A stretch of 64,000 nucleotides of DNA from Clostridiales bacterium (GCA_018372435.1 JAHAJA010000001.1:124001-188000); one strand, 5' to 3'; positions 9,115 to 17,934 are shown, counted from the first letter of the stretch. The notes: generated by a model not told the origin, from the sequence alone. Program-made: numbers and translations.

Positions 9115-9630
9115 ATGAAAAACATCATATTGGTAGGGATGCCAGGAGCGGGAAAAAGTACAGCTGGTGTTATACTAGCAAAGGTTTTAGGATATCAGTT
9201 TATTGATTCAGATCTACTTATACAAAAGAGAGAAAAGAAATTATTACATGAAATTATTGCCACAGAAGGATTGGATGCCTTTATTGAAATTGAAAACCAA
9301 GTAAATGCCTCTATAGAATCCGAAGATTCTGTAATTGCTACTGGTGGAAGTGTAATTTATGGAAAAAAAGCAATGGAACACCTCAGGGAGATTGGAACTG
9401 TTATATACATAAAGCTAAGCTATGAAACATTATCAAAAAGGCTTGGCAATATAAAACAAAGGGGGGTGGTGCTCAAAAAGGGACAGGATTTAAGAGGGTT
9501 ATATGAGGAAAGATGCCCATTATATGAGGAATATTGTCATTATGCAGTTGATGCTGAAGGTTTGGATGCAGAAGGATTAGTAGAAGCAATTCGCAATCTT
9601 ATATTTACAAATCAAGAGTTTATGGTATAA
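9115..9630 (+). CDS. shikimate kinase-like P-loop kinase
   Basis: P-loop kinase of 171 residues closest in pattern to shikimate kinase: Walker A GMPGAGKST (8-16), the DSD acidic pair (31-33), ATGGS (75-79) and RCPLYEE (133-139). The start is ATG 9115, after GGAGG; an upstream TTG overlaps that site. Two hallmarks of true AroK are altered. The FR motif that holds shikimate reads FI at 56-57, and the GGG triplet reads GGS. The lid also lacks the usual RPLL. It may therefore be a divergent enzyme or a related kinase with another substrate. No other shikimate-pathway gene is nearby; murA follows. Confidence 0.65.
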   Translation: MKNIILVGMPGAGKSTAGVILAKVLGYQFIDSDLLIQKREKKLLHEIIATEGLDAFIEIENQVNASIESEDSVIATGGSVIYGKKAMEHLREIGTVIYIKLSYETLSKRLGNIKQRGVVLKKGQDLRGLYEERCPLYEEYCHYAVDAEGLDAEGLVEAIRNLIFTNQEFMV

Positions 9631-9631
9631 T
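9604..9631 (+). promoter_or_regulatory. candidate promoter for murA
   Basis: TTTACA (9604-9609), a 16-base spacer and TATAAT (9626-9631) overlap the end of the kinase gene, 88 bases before the murA start. A sigma-A promoter here would let murA be transcribed independently. Confidence 0.5.
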
Positions 9632-9718
9632 CATATATGTTGAAAAAACTAAGAATGGGAAACTGTGCCGAAAAATTACCTTTTATCGGTATTTTATAGG
9701 AAACAATAGAGGTGTGCG

Positions 9719-11017
9719 ATGGAGCAATATATTATCAAAGGTGGGAAACCGCTTCATGGGGAAGTGACAATTGGTGGCGCTAAGAATGCTGCTTTGGGGA
9801 TTTTATCAGCAGCTATTATGACAGATGAGACAGTTACTATAGAGAATTTACCTAATGTACGTGACATAAATGTTTTATTACAAGCGATGGAAGGAATTGG
9901 GGCCAAAATCGAACGTGTTAATGAACATGTTGTTAAGATTAATGGAAGTAATATAAGCAGAATTAACATTGATTATGAATTTATTCGTAAAATTAGAGCT
10001 TCCTATTATTTATTAGGAGCATTACTTGGAAAATACAGTCAAGCACAGGTTGCTTTACCTGGTGGATGTAATATTGGTAGCAGACCAATTGATCAACATA
10101 TCAAGGGATTTGAAGCTCTTGGAGCTTCCGTAAAGATTGAATATGGAATGATTCATGCGCGGGCTGAAAAATTAGTTGGTAGTCATATCTATCTTGATAT
10201 GGTTAGTGTTGGTGCAACAATTAACATTATGCTTGCTGCTTGTATGGCTGAAGGACAAACAACTATTGAGAATGCAGCAAAAGAACCGCACATCGTTGAT
10301 GTAGCAAACTTCCTTAACAGTATGGGGGCTAACATCAAAGGTGCCGGTACGGATATTATTCGAATCAAAGGTGTTGAGAAATTACACGGAACAGAATATT
10401 CGATTATTCCTGACCAAATTGAAGCAGGGACATTTATGGTAGCAGCAGCTGCCACAAAAGGTGAAGTTCTTATTAAGAATGTTATACCTAAACATCTAGA
10501 GGCAATTACTGCAAAGCTCGTAGAAATTGGTGCTACAGTAGAAGAATTTGACGATGCTGTATTAGTAAAGTCTAGTTCTCGTTTAGGTAACACACATGTA
10601 AAAACTTTACCATATCCTGGATTCCCTACAGATATGCAACCTCAGATTGCAACATTGTTAGCGTTATCTAATGGAACGAGTATTGTTACAGAAAGTATCT
10701 TTGAAAATCGTTTAAAATACGTTGATGAACTTGCACGTATGGGTGCAACCGTCAAAGTAGAAGGTAATAGTGCGATTATAACTGGTGTAGAAGGATTCAC
10801 TGGTGCTATTGTTAGCGCGCCTGATTTACGTGCGGGGGCAGCTTTAGTAACCGCTGGTTTAGTTGCGGACGGATTTACAATAGTTGATCAGATTGAATAC
10901 ATCGAACGTGGCTACGAGAATTTTGAGCAAAAGATGCAAAGCCTTGGAGCTAAGATGGAAAAAGTTGATGTAGAAGATGACAAAGCAATACAAAAATTCA
11001 AACTTAAAGTAGGTTAA
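9719..11017 (+). CDS. murA: UDP-N-acetylglucosamine 1-carboxyvinyltransferase
   Basis: Catalyses the first committed step of peptidoglycan synthesis, transfer of enolpyruvate from PEP to UDP-GlcNAc, in the cytoplasm. 432 residues, the usual length. The N terminus GGKPLHGEVTIGGAKNAAL carries the conserved Lys/Asn of the active site, and GGCNIGSRPID contains the catalytic, fosfomycin-targeted cysteine. The late motif PGFPTDMQPQ is also typical. The start ATG follows AGAGGTG. Firmicutes often have two MurA paralogues, and I cannot tell which this is. A strong hairpin terminator follows directly. Confidence 0.95.
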   Translation: MEQYIIKGGKPLHGEVTIGGAKNAALGILSAAIMTDETVTIENLPNVRDINVLLQAMEGIGAKIERVNEHVVKINGSNISRINIDYEFIRKIRASYYLLGALLGKYSQAQVALPGGCNIGSRPIDQHIKGFEALGASVKIEYGMIHARAEKLVGSHIYLDMVSVGATINIMLAACMAEGQTTIENAAKEPHIVDVANFLNSMGANIKGAGTDIIRIKGVEKLHGTEYSIIPDQIEAGTFMVAAAATKGEVLIKNVIPKHLEAITAKLVEIGATVEEFDDAVLVKSSSRLGNTHVKTLPYPGFPTDMQPQIATLLALSNGTSIVTESIFENRLKYVDELARMGATVKVEGNSAIITGVEGFTGAIVSAPDLRAGAALVTAGLVADGFTIVDQIEYIERGYENFEQKMQSLGAKMEKVDVEDDKAIQKFKLKVG

Positions 11018-11026
11018 CCAATATTG

Positions 11027-11082
11027 AAAAGCTGTTATCTTGAGTATTTTCCCTAGGGGAATACTTAAGATAACAGCTTTTT
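11027..11082. terminator. bidirectional terminator between murA and the HD-GYP gene
   Basis: A stem of about 24 bp (AAAAGCTGTTATCTT... with ...AAGATAACAGCTTTT) with a short loop and T-runs on both sides lies between two convergent genes. Confidence 0.88.
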
Positions 11083-11085
11083 ATA

Positions 11086-12192
11086 TTAAATAATTGCTTG
11101 AATAAATAGTGATTTGTTTTTGGAAAGATCTATGAAAGTATTACCTACCTGTACAACTGGTTCTGCTAAAGCATGCTTGTTTAACATAATAATTTTTCCC
11201 TCAGAACCATCGCTTAAGCGTACGGTATTCGTTACATATGTTTGAAACATCTGTTCAAAGAAAACAATTAAATAGCTGGGATCGTATTTTGTGTAGCCGT
11301 CTTTTTCGAATACGAGTAATACTTCAAAAGGGGACAGGGGATCTCGGTAAACACGTTTAGAAGTTAAGGCATCATAAACGTCTACAATTGCAACAATCTT
11401 AGAGAAATTCTCAATCTCATCACCTGTTAACTGGTTAGGATAACCGGAGCCATCTATTCTCTCATGGTGCATAAGTGAAGCGTACTTAATACGATCATCA
11501 ATCGCTCTGTCTTTTAATAATTCATACCCTATTAGGGTATGTTTTTTTATTGTTTGATACTCATCTTCGGTAAGTTTATCTGGCTTCATAATAATGGATT
11601 GTGGTATCTCTAATTTGCCGATATCATGAAACAACCCACATAAGGTAAGAATACCTATCTCAGATTGAGGGAGATGAATCCATTGTCCAAAGACGTAACA
11701 AATTAAAGAAACATTTACACAATGTGTATAAGTATTGTCATCATGATTTCTCATGCTGTTTATCATGTCAAATAGGTGAATCGCATTTCTCGAATTATCT
11801 AAAACATTATGTATGGAACGAAGTAAGTTTGTTGTATCAAGAGGTTCATTAGTAGTAATTACCTCCTCCATGTAACTCTGGAAATTCTCCACACAACAGT
11901 TGAAATCCTTTTGGAACGTAAGGAACTCTTCTGTCTTACGAATCTTTGATAGATGTGATTCGTGTAGTATTTGTTCTGATGTGACTGATTGAGTGTTTTC
12001 CTTAATGAGTTCACCATTCTTATTAACACAGATCATAAGGCTTTTAATAGAATGAAATTGTAATTTGGATATAATGTTGTCTGTTAAGGTGGTACCTTTA
12101 GATACTAATATTTGACCCGAAAAGTCTATAACATCTTTTGCAAGAATCATACCAGGCACGGTTTTGTTTATTAATACGTTCTTGGATTTCAT
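11086..12192 (-). CDS. HD-GYP domain protein, probable c-di-GMP phosphodiesterase
   Basis: About 368 residues. The start is placed at ATG 12192, 7 bases after GGGGTGG. The N-terminal 110 residues resemble the DUF3391-like leader common in this family. The HD-GYP domain follows with H..N.S (THCVNVS), HDIGKLEIP, MHHERIDGSGYP and VDVYDALTSKRVYR. Both the HD metal ligands and the GYP signature are intact, so c-di-GMP hydrolysis is likely, probably controlling motility or sporulation decisions. It has no membrane segment or receiver domain, so the input is unclear. Confidence 0.85.
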   Translation of the reverse strand: MKSKNVLINKTVPGMILAKDVIDFSGQILVSKGTTLTDNIISKLQFHSIKSLMICVNKNGELIKENTQSVTSEQILHESHLSKIRKTEEFLTFQKDFNCCVENFQSYMEEVITTNEPLDTTNLLRSIHNVLDNSRNAIHLFDMINSMRNHDDNTYTHCVNVSLICYVFGQWIHLPQSEIGILTLCGLFHDIGKLEIPQSIIMKPDKLTEDEYQTIKKHTLIGYELLKDRAIDDRIKYASLMHHERIDGSGYPNQLTGDEIENFSKIVAIVDVYDALTSKRVYRDPLSPFEVLLVFEKDGYTKYDPSYLIVFFEQMFQTYVTNTVRLSDGSEGKIIMLNKHALAEPVVQVGNTFIDLSKNKSLFIQAII

Positions 12193-12423
12193 TATTTGCC
12201 ACCCCCATAATAAAGACATATTAGTTAATACAAAAATTAAGGCTATTCACTATAGTTTGGTTGTAAATATCTATATGCACGATGAAAAATGCTGAGATTT
12301 CCTATGAAGAAATTTTTTAAAACAATTAGGGAACACTATAACGTATAAACAAGATTTCATGATATGTGTAGATAAGTCAAATAGTACGTAGAAGATCAAT
12401 TTATGTATTAAATTGTTATATAT

Positions 12424-12452
12424 AGTATAAAAATAATAAAAGAAAAAGTCAA
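12424..12452 (-). promoter_or_regulatory. candidate promoter for the HD-GYP gene
   Basis: On the minus strand, TTGACT (12452-12447), 17 bases and TATACT (12429-12424) form a near-consensus sigma-A promoter about 230 bases upstream of the coding start. Confidence 0.5.
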
Positions 12453-12547
12453 TATAAGGTAATTATAATCGAATTATAAAGTATAGGAAATTTATACTAT
12501 TGAAAGTGATGAATATTTGAACTATTACAAGTAATGAATATTTGTAG

Positions 12548-12576
12548 TTGACGAATGATAAAAATTGAGTTATTAT
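12548..12576 (+). promoter_or_regulatory. promoter of the copper operon
   Basis: TTGACG (12548-12553), a spacer of exactly 17 bases and TATTAT (12571-12576). The CsoR-type palindrome starts four bases downstream, placing it over the transcription start, where a repressor would block initiation. Confidence 0.75.
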
Positions 12577-12580
12577 TAAT

Positions 12581-12597
12581 ATACCCCCAAGGGGTAT
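12581..12597. promoter_or_regulatory. CsoR operator
   Basis: ATACCCCCAAGGGGTAT is a palindrome of the G/C-flanked-by-AT kind bound by CsoR-family copper repressors. It sits just downstream of the -10 box and upstream of copA, and csoR is the next gene but one. Direct autoregulation by copper is the simple reading. Confidence 0.85.
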
Positions 12598-12640
12598 GCA
12601 AAATAAAAGAAAGGATTTATGCGAGAGCATAGGTGACGTT

Positions 12641-14905
12641 ATGAGAGAGATAACACTTCAAGTTGATGGAATGACTTGTGCTGCTTGTAGTAGCGGTGTG
12701 GAACGTACCGTTAATAAACAGCAGGGTGTAGAGACATGTGAGGTAAATCTGACAACAGGTAGAGCTCGTATTATATATGATGAAAACCAGGTATCAATTG
12801 ATGCGATTAAAGAAAAGATCGTTAAAGCAGGTTTTCAACCCAAAGATATAGAAAACAATAGTGAGGAAAAGGCTTTTGAACAAGAAGAAGAGCAATTACA
12901 TGTTGCGAAGAAACGTTTAATAGGAGCAATTATATTTGCAATACCGCTACTCTATCTTGCTATGGGACACATGGTACCATTTGAATTATACGTTCCTGAA
13001 ATTATTAGTATGGAAAGACCATTAAACTTTGCTATTGTGCAGTTAATACTTACAGTACCTATTCTTTATCTTGGACGTAATTTCTATATAGTAGGTTTTC
13101 GTACTTTGTTTAAAGGTAATCCTAATATGGATTCACTTGTTGCCATTGGAACATCTAGTGCATTCCTATATAGTTTAGTTATGACATTTATGATACCAAC
13201 AGATAAACATGCAGTACACAACCTATATTATGAATCTGCAGCTGTTGTAGTAACTTTAATAATGTTAGGTAAGTATATGGAAAAGAGAAGTCGTAGTAAG
13301 ACTTCTGGAGCTATTAAGAAATTGTTAGAGTTGACTCCAGATACGGCTTGTCGAATCGTAAATGGTGTTGAAGAAATCGTACCAGTTGAACAGTTAAGAG
13401 TAGATGATATTGTTGTAATTAAGCCAGGTAGCAAAGTACCTATGGATGGTATTGTTACATCTGGAAGTAGTAGTGTAGATGAGTCTATGTTAACTGGTGA
13501 AAGTATTCCAGTAGAAAAGCAAGAATCCGATGAAGTAATTGGTGGAAGTATCAATTATAACGGTGTATTGTATGTGAAGATTACAAGAACGGGTGAAGAT
13601 ACTACGTTATCTAAGATTATCAAATTAATAGAAGATGCACAAGGTAAGAAAGCTCCTATTGCTAAGATTGCAGATAAAGTAGCAGGGTATTTTGTTCCAG
13701 TAGTTATTGCCATAGCGGTTGTAGCAGCTATCGTATGGTTAATTCTTGGGTATGAATTTGCATTTGTATTAAAGATTTTTGTATCTATATTAGTAATCGC
13801 TTGCCCATGCGCTTTAGGTCTTGCAACACCAACAGCAATTATGGTTGGAACAGGTCTTGGAGCAAGTAACGGAATATTAATTAAAAGTGGTGAAGCATTA
13901 GAGACAACACATAAAGTAAATGTAGTTGTACTAGACAAGACAGGAACGATTACGAATGGAAAGCCACAGGTTACAGATATAATTAGTAATTCATATAAAT
14001 CAAATGAATTGTTGGCAATTGCTGCGCAAGTAGAAGCTGCTTCTGATCATCCATTAGGAAAAGCAATTGTACAAAGCGCGAATGAGATAAAACAAGAAAA
14101 TCCACAGTTGCAATCATTTTTAGAATCAGAAAACTTTACCGTAAAAGAATTCCAGAATATAAGTGGTAAAGGTTTAGAAGCAAGTTTTGCAAATGATTCG
14201 AAGATTATTATTGGTAATGAAAGAATCCTAGCAGATTACAGTGTTAAAGTTGGTGATTATAAGAAGGAAGCAGATCGTTTAGCAAATGAAGCGAAAACTC
14301 CGATGTTTGTAGCGATTGACGGAATTCTAGTTGGAATTATCGGTGTCGCTGATACAATCAAAGATACAAGTGTTGAAGCGATTAAGCAAATTAAAAAATT
14401 AGGTATTAAAGTGTATATGCTAACAGGTGATAATAAGTTAACAGCCGAGCATATAGGAAAACAAGTTAAGGTAGATAAGGTAGTTGCGGAAGTATTACCA
14501 GGTGATAAGGCAGATGTGGTTACGAACTTGCAAAAAGAAGGCAATGTTGTTATGATGGTAGGAGATGGAATTAATGATGCACCAGCTTTAGTTCAAGCAG
14601 ATATTGGTGTCGCTATTGGTAGTGGTAGCGATGTCGCTATTGAATCAGGAGATATCGTATTAATGAAATCGGATTTACGAGATGTATATAAGTCTATTCG
14701 CCTAAGCAAACTAACAATACGTAATATTAAGCAAAACTTATTCTGGGCATTCTTCTATAACCTAATTGGTATTCCGATTGCCGCAGGTGTGTTCTATGGA
14801 TTAAATGAGACTCTATTAAGTCCTATGTTTGCAGGTTTTGCGATGTCTTTAAGTTCAGTCTGTGTAGTTGGTAATGCACTTAGACTTAGAATGAATAAAC
14901 TATAA
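12641..14905 (+). CDS. copA: copper-exporting P1B-type ATPase
   Basis: Exports Cu(I) from the cytoplasm using ATP. From the ATG at 12641 (after AGGTG) it is 754 residues; an earlier in-frame ATG at 12596 lies inside the operator and is rejected. It has one N-terminal heavy-metal domain with GMTCAAC (residues 10-16), eight predicted membrane segments, the CPC ion site (IACPCALGLATPT), actuator TGES, phosphorylation site DKTGTIT, HPLG in the nucleotide domain and GDGINDAP. All catalytic motifs are present. It is first in an operon with csoR (12 bases away) and copZ. Confidence 0.95.
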   Translation: MREITLQVDGMTCAACSSGVERTVNKQQGVETCEVNLTTGRARIIYDENQVSIDAIKEKIVKAGFQPKDIENNSEEKAFEQEEEQLHVAKKRLIGAIIFAIPLLYLAMGHMVPFELYVPEIISMERPLNFAIVQLILTVPILYLGRNFYIVGFRTLFKGNPNMDSLVAIGTSSAFLYSLVMTFMIPTDKHAVHNLYYESAAVVVTLIMLGKYMEKRSRSKTSGAIKKLLELTPDTACRIVNGVEEIVPVEQLRVDDIVVIKPGSKVPMDGIVTSGSSSVDESMLTGESIPVEKQESDEVIGGSINYNGVLYVKITRTGEDTTLSKIIKLIEDAQGKKAPIAKIADKVAGYFVPVVIAIAVVAAIVWLILGYEFAFVLKIFVSILVIACPCALGLATPTAIMVGTGLGASNGILIKSGEALETTHKVNVVVLDKTGTITNGKPQVTDIISNSYKSNELLAIAAQVEAASDHPLGKAIVQSANEIKQENPQLQSFLESENFTVKEFQNISGKGLEASFANDSKIIIGNERILADYSVKVGDYKKEADRLANEAKTPMFVAIDGILVGIIGVADTIKDTSVEAIKQIKKLGIKVYMLTGDNKLTAEHIGKQVKVDKVVAEVLPGDKADVVTNLQKEGNVVMMVGDGINDAPALVQADIGVAIGSGSDVAIESGDIVLMKSDLRDVYKSIRLSKLTIRNIKQNLFWAFFYNLIGIPIAAGVFYGLNETLLSPMFAGFAMSLSSVCVVGNALRLRMNKL

Positions 14906-14917
14906 AGGAGATATGGA

Positions 14918-15235
14918 ATGGACGAAAGCTGTTCATGTAATAAAGAATGTAGTTGTTGTAAGACAAAGCACAGAGACGAAGTTGAATATAAAAATCTAAT
15001 GAATCGGCTAAACCGAATTGAAGGACAGATTCGTGGAATTAAAGGTATGGTTGAAAAGGAATCATATTGTGTAGATATCCTTACGCAGGTAACAGCCATA
15101 CAGGCAGCCCTCAATAGTTTTAATAAAGTTTTATTAAGCAATCATATTAAAAGCTGTGTTGTAGATAATATTCGAGAAGGTAATGATGATGTTATTGATG
15201 AGTTATTATCTACAATACAAAAAGTAATGAAATAA
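14918..15235 (+). CDS. csoR: copper-sensing transcriptional repressor CsoR
   Basis: 105 residues of the DUF156/CsoR family. The core NRLNRIEGQIRGIKGMVE is followed by the Cu(I) ligands Cys (ESYCVDIL), His and Cys (NHIKSC), the C-H-C triad that defines true copper sensors. The N terminus carries an extra cysteine-rich tail (ESCSCNKECSCCK), which is unusual and may bind copper. AAAGGAG precedes the start. It probably binds the palindrome at 12581-12597 and releases it when loaded with copper. Confidence 0.92.
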   Translation: MDESCSCNKECSCCKTKHRDEVEYKNLMNRLNRIEGQIRGIKGMVEKESYCVDILTQVTAIQAALNSFNKVLLSNHIKSCVVDNIREGNDDVIDELLSTIQKVMK

Positions 15236-15257
15236 TAGTAATGAAAGGAAGATAAAG

Positions 15258-15449
15258 ATGACAACATTAAAAGTAAAAGAAATGAGCTGTAACCATTGTG
15301 TAGGTAGAATTGGTAAGGTGTTAACAGATGCAGGGATTGCGCATACCATTCAATTGGAAGATAAAACAGTAACCATTGAGGATTCTAACAATGTTGCGAA
15401 AGCAATTGAAGAGATGGACGATATTGGATTTACAGCGGAAGAAGAATAA
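15258..15449 (+). CDS. copZ: copper chaperone (heavy-metal-associated domain)
   Basis: 63 residues forming a single HMA domain with the metal site MSCNHC near the N terminus. It probably delivers Cu(I) to CopA and exchanges it with CsoR. It is last in the copA-csoR-copZ operon, 22 bases after csoR, with a GAAAGGAAG ribosome site. A terminator follows immediately. Confidence 0.88.
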   Translation: MTTLKVKEMSCNHCVGRIGKVLTDAGIAHTIQLEDKTVTIEDSNNVAKAIEEMDDIGFTAEEE

Positions 15450-15468
15450 TTAATCATATAAAGTAGAT

Positions 15469-15520
15469 ACACCAGTAAAAAACATAGGGACACCAAAGCT
15501 TTTTACTGGTGTAATTTTTT
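15469..15520 (+). terminator. terminator of the copper operon
   Basis: TACACCAGTAAAAA (15469-15482) pairs with TTTTTACTGGTGTA (15499-15512), followed by TTTTTT. Confidence 0.8.
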
Positions 15521-15608
15521 GAATATTGTTCCTGTCAAGATTCAATTCAAGATGTAGGGTATTCCTGACACTAGTTATAGATTAAATTGTCACAGAAACC
15601 AATATGGC

Positions 15609-15637
15609 TTGACAAATTAAAAAAACTCTTTTACAAT
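15609..15637 (+). promoter_or_regulatory. promoter of the proS leader
   Basis: TTGACA (15609-15614), a 17-base spacer and TACAAT (15632-15637). Transcription would start near 15644, upstream of the palindrome array and the T-box, giving a leader of about 550 bases before proS. Confidence 0.7.
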
Positions 15638-15650
15638 CAAAGTTACAGTA

Positions 15651-15733
15651 AGTCAATGATTTATTGACAAAGTCAATGATTTTCTTGACAAAGTCAATGA
15701 TTTTCTTGACAAAGTCAATGATTTTCTTGACTT
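15651..15733. repeat. four tandem ~21-bp units containing TTGACAAAGTCAA palindromes
   Basis: Units start at 15651, 15671, 15692 and 15713 (spacing 20, 21, 21), each beginning AGTCAATGAT. At each junction sits the perfect 13-bp palindrome TTGACAAAGTCAA (15664-15676, 15685-15697, 15706-15718). The array lies just downstream of the predicted promoter and before the T-box. It may be a set of helically phased protein sites or a run of short RNA hairpins. There are no spacers, so it is not a CRISPR array. Confidence 0.75.
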
Positions 15734-15744
15734 TAAGACCGTGA

Positions 15745-15980
15745 AGAGGAATAGTATATTGGAATGAATATCACAGAGAGAGAAAGGTTGGTGTGACTTT
15801 CTTATATTCTATCAATAGAACCTACCTTGGAGTTCCATATGAAAGTATGGCGTAAGCGCTGCGTTAAAGAGTGTAAAAGAGAACAACAATGGTAATAGAG
15901 AATTACCAACGTGGTTGTTAATTAGGGTGGTACCGCCGAAGTCTTTCGGTCCCTTGTGGACTTAAGGGCTTTTTTCTTTG
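15745..15980 (+). promoter_or_regulatory. T-box leader (tRNA-Pro sensing) upstream of proS
   Basis: The core T-box sequence AGGGTGGTACCGC is at 15924-15936, followed by the terminator stem CCCTT...AAGGG with T6 (15951-15974). Upstream are Stem I features: an AGAGAGAG segment near 15774, and GAACCTACCTT near 15817 with a CCT triplet suited to a proline specifier. Uncharged tRNA-Pro should stabilise the antiterminator and allow proS transcription. The exact specifier assignment is inferred from the downstream gene. Confidence 0.88.
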
Positions 15981-16195
15981 CCAAAAAGCTAGTTATCTAT
16001 GATATTATTTTCTGATCGGGGTTGATGGTTAGGTAATATCGAATTAGTGGATATTGGTTTGGCAAAGAAAAATATGTTAATAGTATAGACATAAAGTCCT
16101 TGAGTAATGTTGCAGTAGTCTGGCAAGTTAAATAATTATAGTATTTAAAAACTTAGTGTTAAGAATGCTATAAACACAAAAAAGGAGAAAGAAAA

Positions 16196-17629
16196 ATGGC
16201 AAAAGAAAAGAAGTTAGTAGAAGCAATTACTTCTATGGAAGTAGATTTTGCGCAATGGTATACGGATGTTGTTAAGAAAGCAGAACTTATTGATTATTCA
16301 AGTGTTCGTGGATGTATGATTTTGCGTCCAGCAGGTTATGCAATTTGGGAGAATATCCAAAAACAATTAGATGCAAGCTTTAAAGAAACAGGCGTTGAGA
16401 ATGTATATATGCCAATGTTTATTCCAGAAAGCTTATTACAAAAAGAAAAAGATCACGTAGAAGGTTTCGCACCTGAAGTTGCCTGGGTAACTCATGGAGG
16501 ATTAGAACCATTACAAGAGAGATTGTGTGTAAGACCTACATCAGAAACTTTATTCTGTGATTTCTATGCAAACATCATTCAGTCATACCGTGACCTTCCT
16601 AAATTATATAACCAATGGTGTTCTGTTGTACGTTGGGAAAAAACAACAAGACCTTTCCTTCGTTCTCTTGAATTCTTATGGCAAGAAGGCCATACAGCAC
16701 ACGCGACTGCAGAAGAAGCAGAAGAAAGAACAGTACAAATGCTTAATTTATATGCAGATTTCTGTGAGAATGTATTAGCAATTCCTATGGTTAAAGGTCG
16801 TAAGACAGATAAAGAAAAATTCGCTGGAGCAGAAGCTACTTATACAATTGAAGCATTAATGCATGATGGTAAAGCCCTTCAATCAGGTACTAGCCACAAT
16901 TTTGGAGATGGTTTTGCTAAGGCATTCGGCATTCAATATACTGATAAAGAAAATAAATTACAATATGTACATCAAACTTCTTGGGGTATGACAACTCGTT
17001 TAATTGGAGCTGTTATCATGGTACATGGTGATGATAGTGGTCTTGTATTACCACCAAGAATTGCACCAGTACAAGTTATGATAATACCAATTGCACAACA
17101 CAAAGAAGGTGTGTTAGAAAAAGCAGCGGAGTTAAAAGAACAATTAAGTAATTTCTCTGTTAAAGTTGATGATTCGGATAAAGGACCAGGTTGGAAGTTT
17201 AGTGAACAAGAGATGCGTGGTATTCCTATTCGTATTGAACTTGGACCAAAAGATATCGAAGCGAATCAAGCTGTTATCGTAAGAAGAGATACAAGAGAAA
17301 AAATTGTTGTATCATTAGACGAAATCCATAGTAAAGTAGCTGAAGTATTAGAAGCAATTCAAAACGACATGTTAGAACGTGCTAGAAATCATCGCGATGC
17401 TCATACCTATGAAGCGCATTCTATGGAAGAATTTACAGATACCGTTGCTAACAAGCCAGGTTTTGTGAAAGCTATGTGGTGTGGAGACCAAGCTTGTGAA
17501 GACGAAATCAAAGAAAAGACAGGTGCTACATCTCGTTGTATGCCTTTCCATCAAGAACACATTAGCGATACTTGTGTATGCTGTGGTAAGAAAGCTAAAT
17601 CATTAGTTTACTGGGGCAAAGCATACTAA
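16196..17629 (+). CDS. proS: prolyl-tRNA synthetase (short, archaeal/eukaryotic-like type)
   Basis: Charges tRNA-Pro with proline. 477 residues, the length of the short ProRS without the bacterial editing insertion. Motif 2 lies around CSVVRWEKTTRPFLRSLEFLWQEGHTAH. The C terminus carries a zinc-type cysteine set (WCGDQACEDE, then SRCMPFHQE and DTCVCCGKK) and ends in Tyr, as in archaeal/eukaryotic-like ProRS. The ribosome site AAAAGGAG is good. Expression is probably controlled by the T-box upstream. A 1-kb non-coding region follows. Confidence 0.94.
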   Translation: MAKEKKLVEAITSMEVDFAQWYTDVVKKAELIDYSSVRGCMILRPAGYAIWENIQKQLDASFKETGVENVYMPMFIPESLLQKEKDHVEGFAPEVAWVTHGGLEPLQERLCVRPTSETLFCDFYANIIQSYRDLPKLYNQWCSVVRWEKTTRPFLRSLEFLWQEGHTAHATAEEAEERTVQMLNLYADFCENVLAIPMVKGRKTDKEKFAGAEATYTIEALMHDGKALQSGTSHNFGDGFAKAFGIQYTDKENKLQYVHQTSWGMTTRLIGAVIMVHGDDSGLVLPPRIAPVQVMIIPIAQHKEGVLEKAAELKEQLSNFSVKVDDSDKGPGWKFSEQEMRGIPIRIELGPKDIEANQAVIVRRDTREKIVVSLDEIHSKVAEVLEAIQNDMLERARNHRDAHTYEAHSMEEFTDTVANKPGFVKAMWCGDQACEDEIKEKTGATSRCMPFHQEHISDTCVCCGKKAKSLVYWGKAY

Positions 17630-17653
17630 TTTTCTGAGGCAAAGCTGTTGAAG

Positions 17654-17934
17654 CGAAACTCATTTAGGTTTTCTAGTAAGTTTCTTATCCTGCATACTAT
17701 GACACGAAACACGCTACGCAACTAAGTTCGGTCTAAGTGTGTGGGAGGAGGATTAAAAAGGATACGGACACGCCTTCAACACGACATCCTGTCGTGTTCA
17801 GGCTGGCTCGGCATCCGTGCCTCGCCGACCTAGGTTATTCACCACACACTAAGATGAACTATAGTTGCTTTGCTATCGTTTCTTAGTCATTGTATGAAGG
17901 ATAAGAATCTTATGCTAGGTTTCTAAGAGTTTCG
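17654..17934. repeat. structured fold-back element, copy 1 (281 bp)
   Basis: Non-coding. Nested inverted repeats cover the whole unit: CGAAACTC (17654-17661) with GAGTTTCG (17927-17934); 17684-17710 with 17878-17905 (about 23 pairs with few mismatches); CTAAGTGTGTGG (17733-17744) with CCACACACTAAG (17842-17853); and an inner hairpin AACACGACA-TCC-TGTCGTGTT (17778-17798). Local G+C is higher than its surroundings. It is about 90% identical to copy 2. It could be a structured RNA in the 3' region of proS or a MITE-like palindromic element. It matches no RNA class I recognise. Confidence 0.75.

Noticed and set aside
7151..9630. Gabija-type defence pair
   Set aside because: The gene after the OLD nuclease is a P-loop kinase, not a UvrD-like helicase.
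10189..10593. 134-codon open frame opposite murA
   Set aside because: It is antisense to a canonical murA, and its composition reflects the sense gene's codons.
12619..12636. five-codon leader ORF (MREHR) before copA
   Set aside because: A ribosome-site-like sequence precedes it and its stop overlaps the copA site, but with five codons it is most likely chance; the CsoR operator explains control.
15651..15733. CRISPR-like array
   Set aside because: The repeats are contiguous with no spacers, and no cas genes are nearby.
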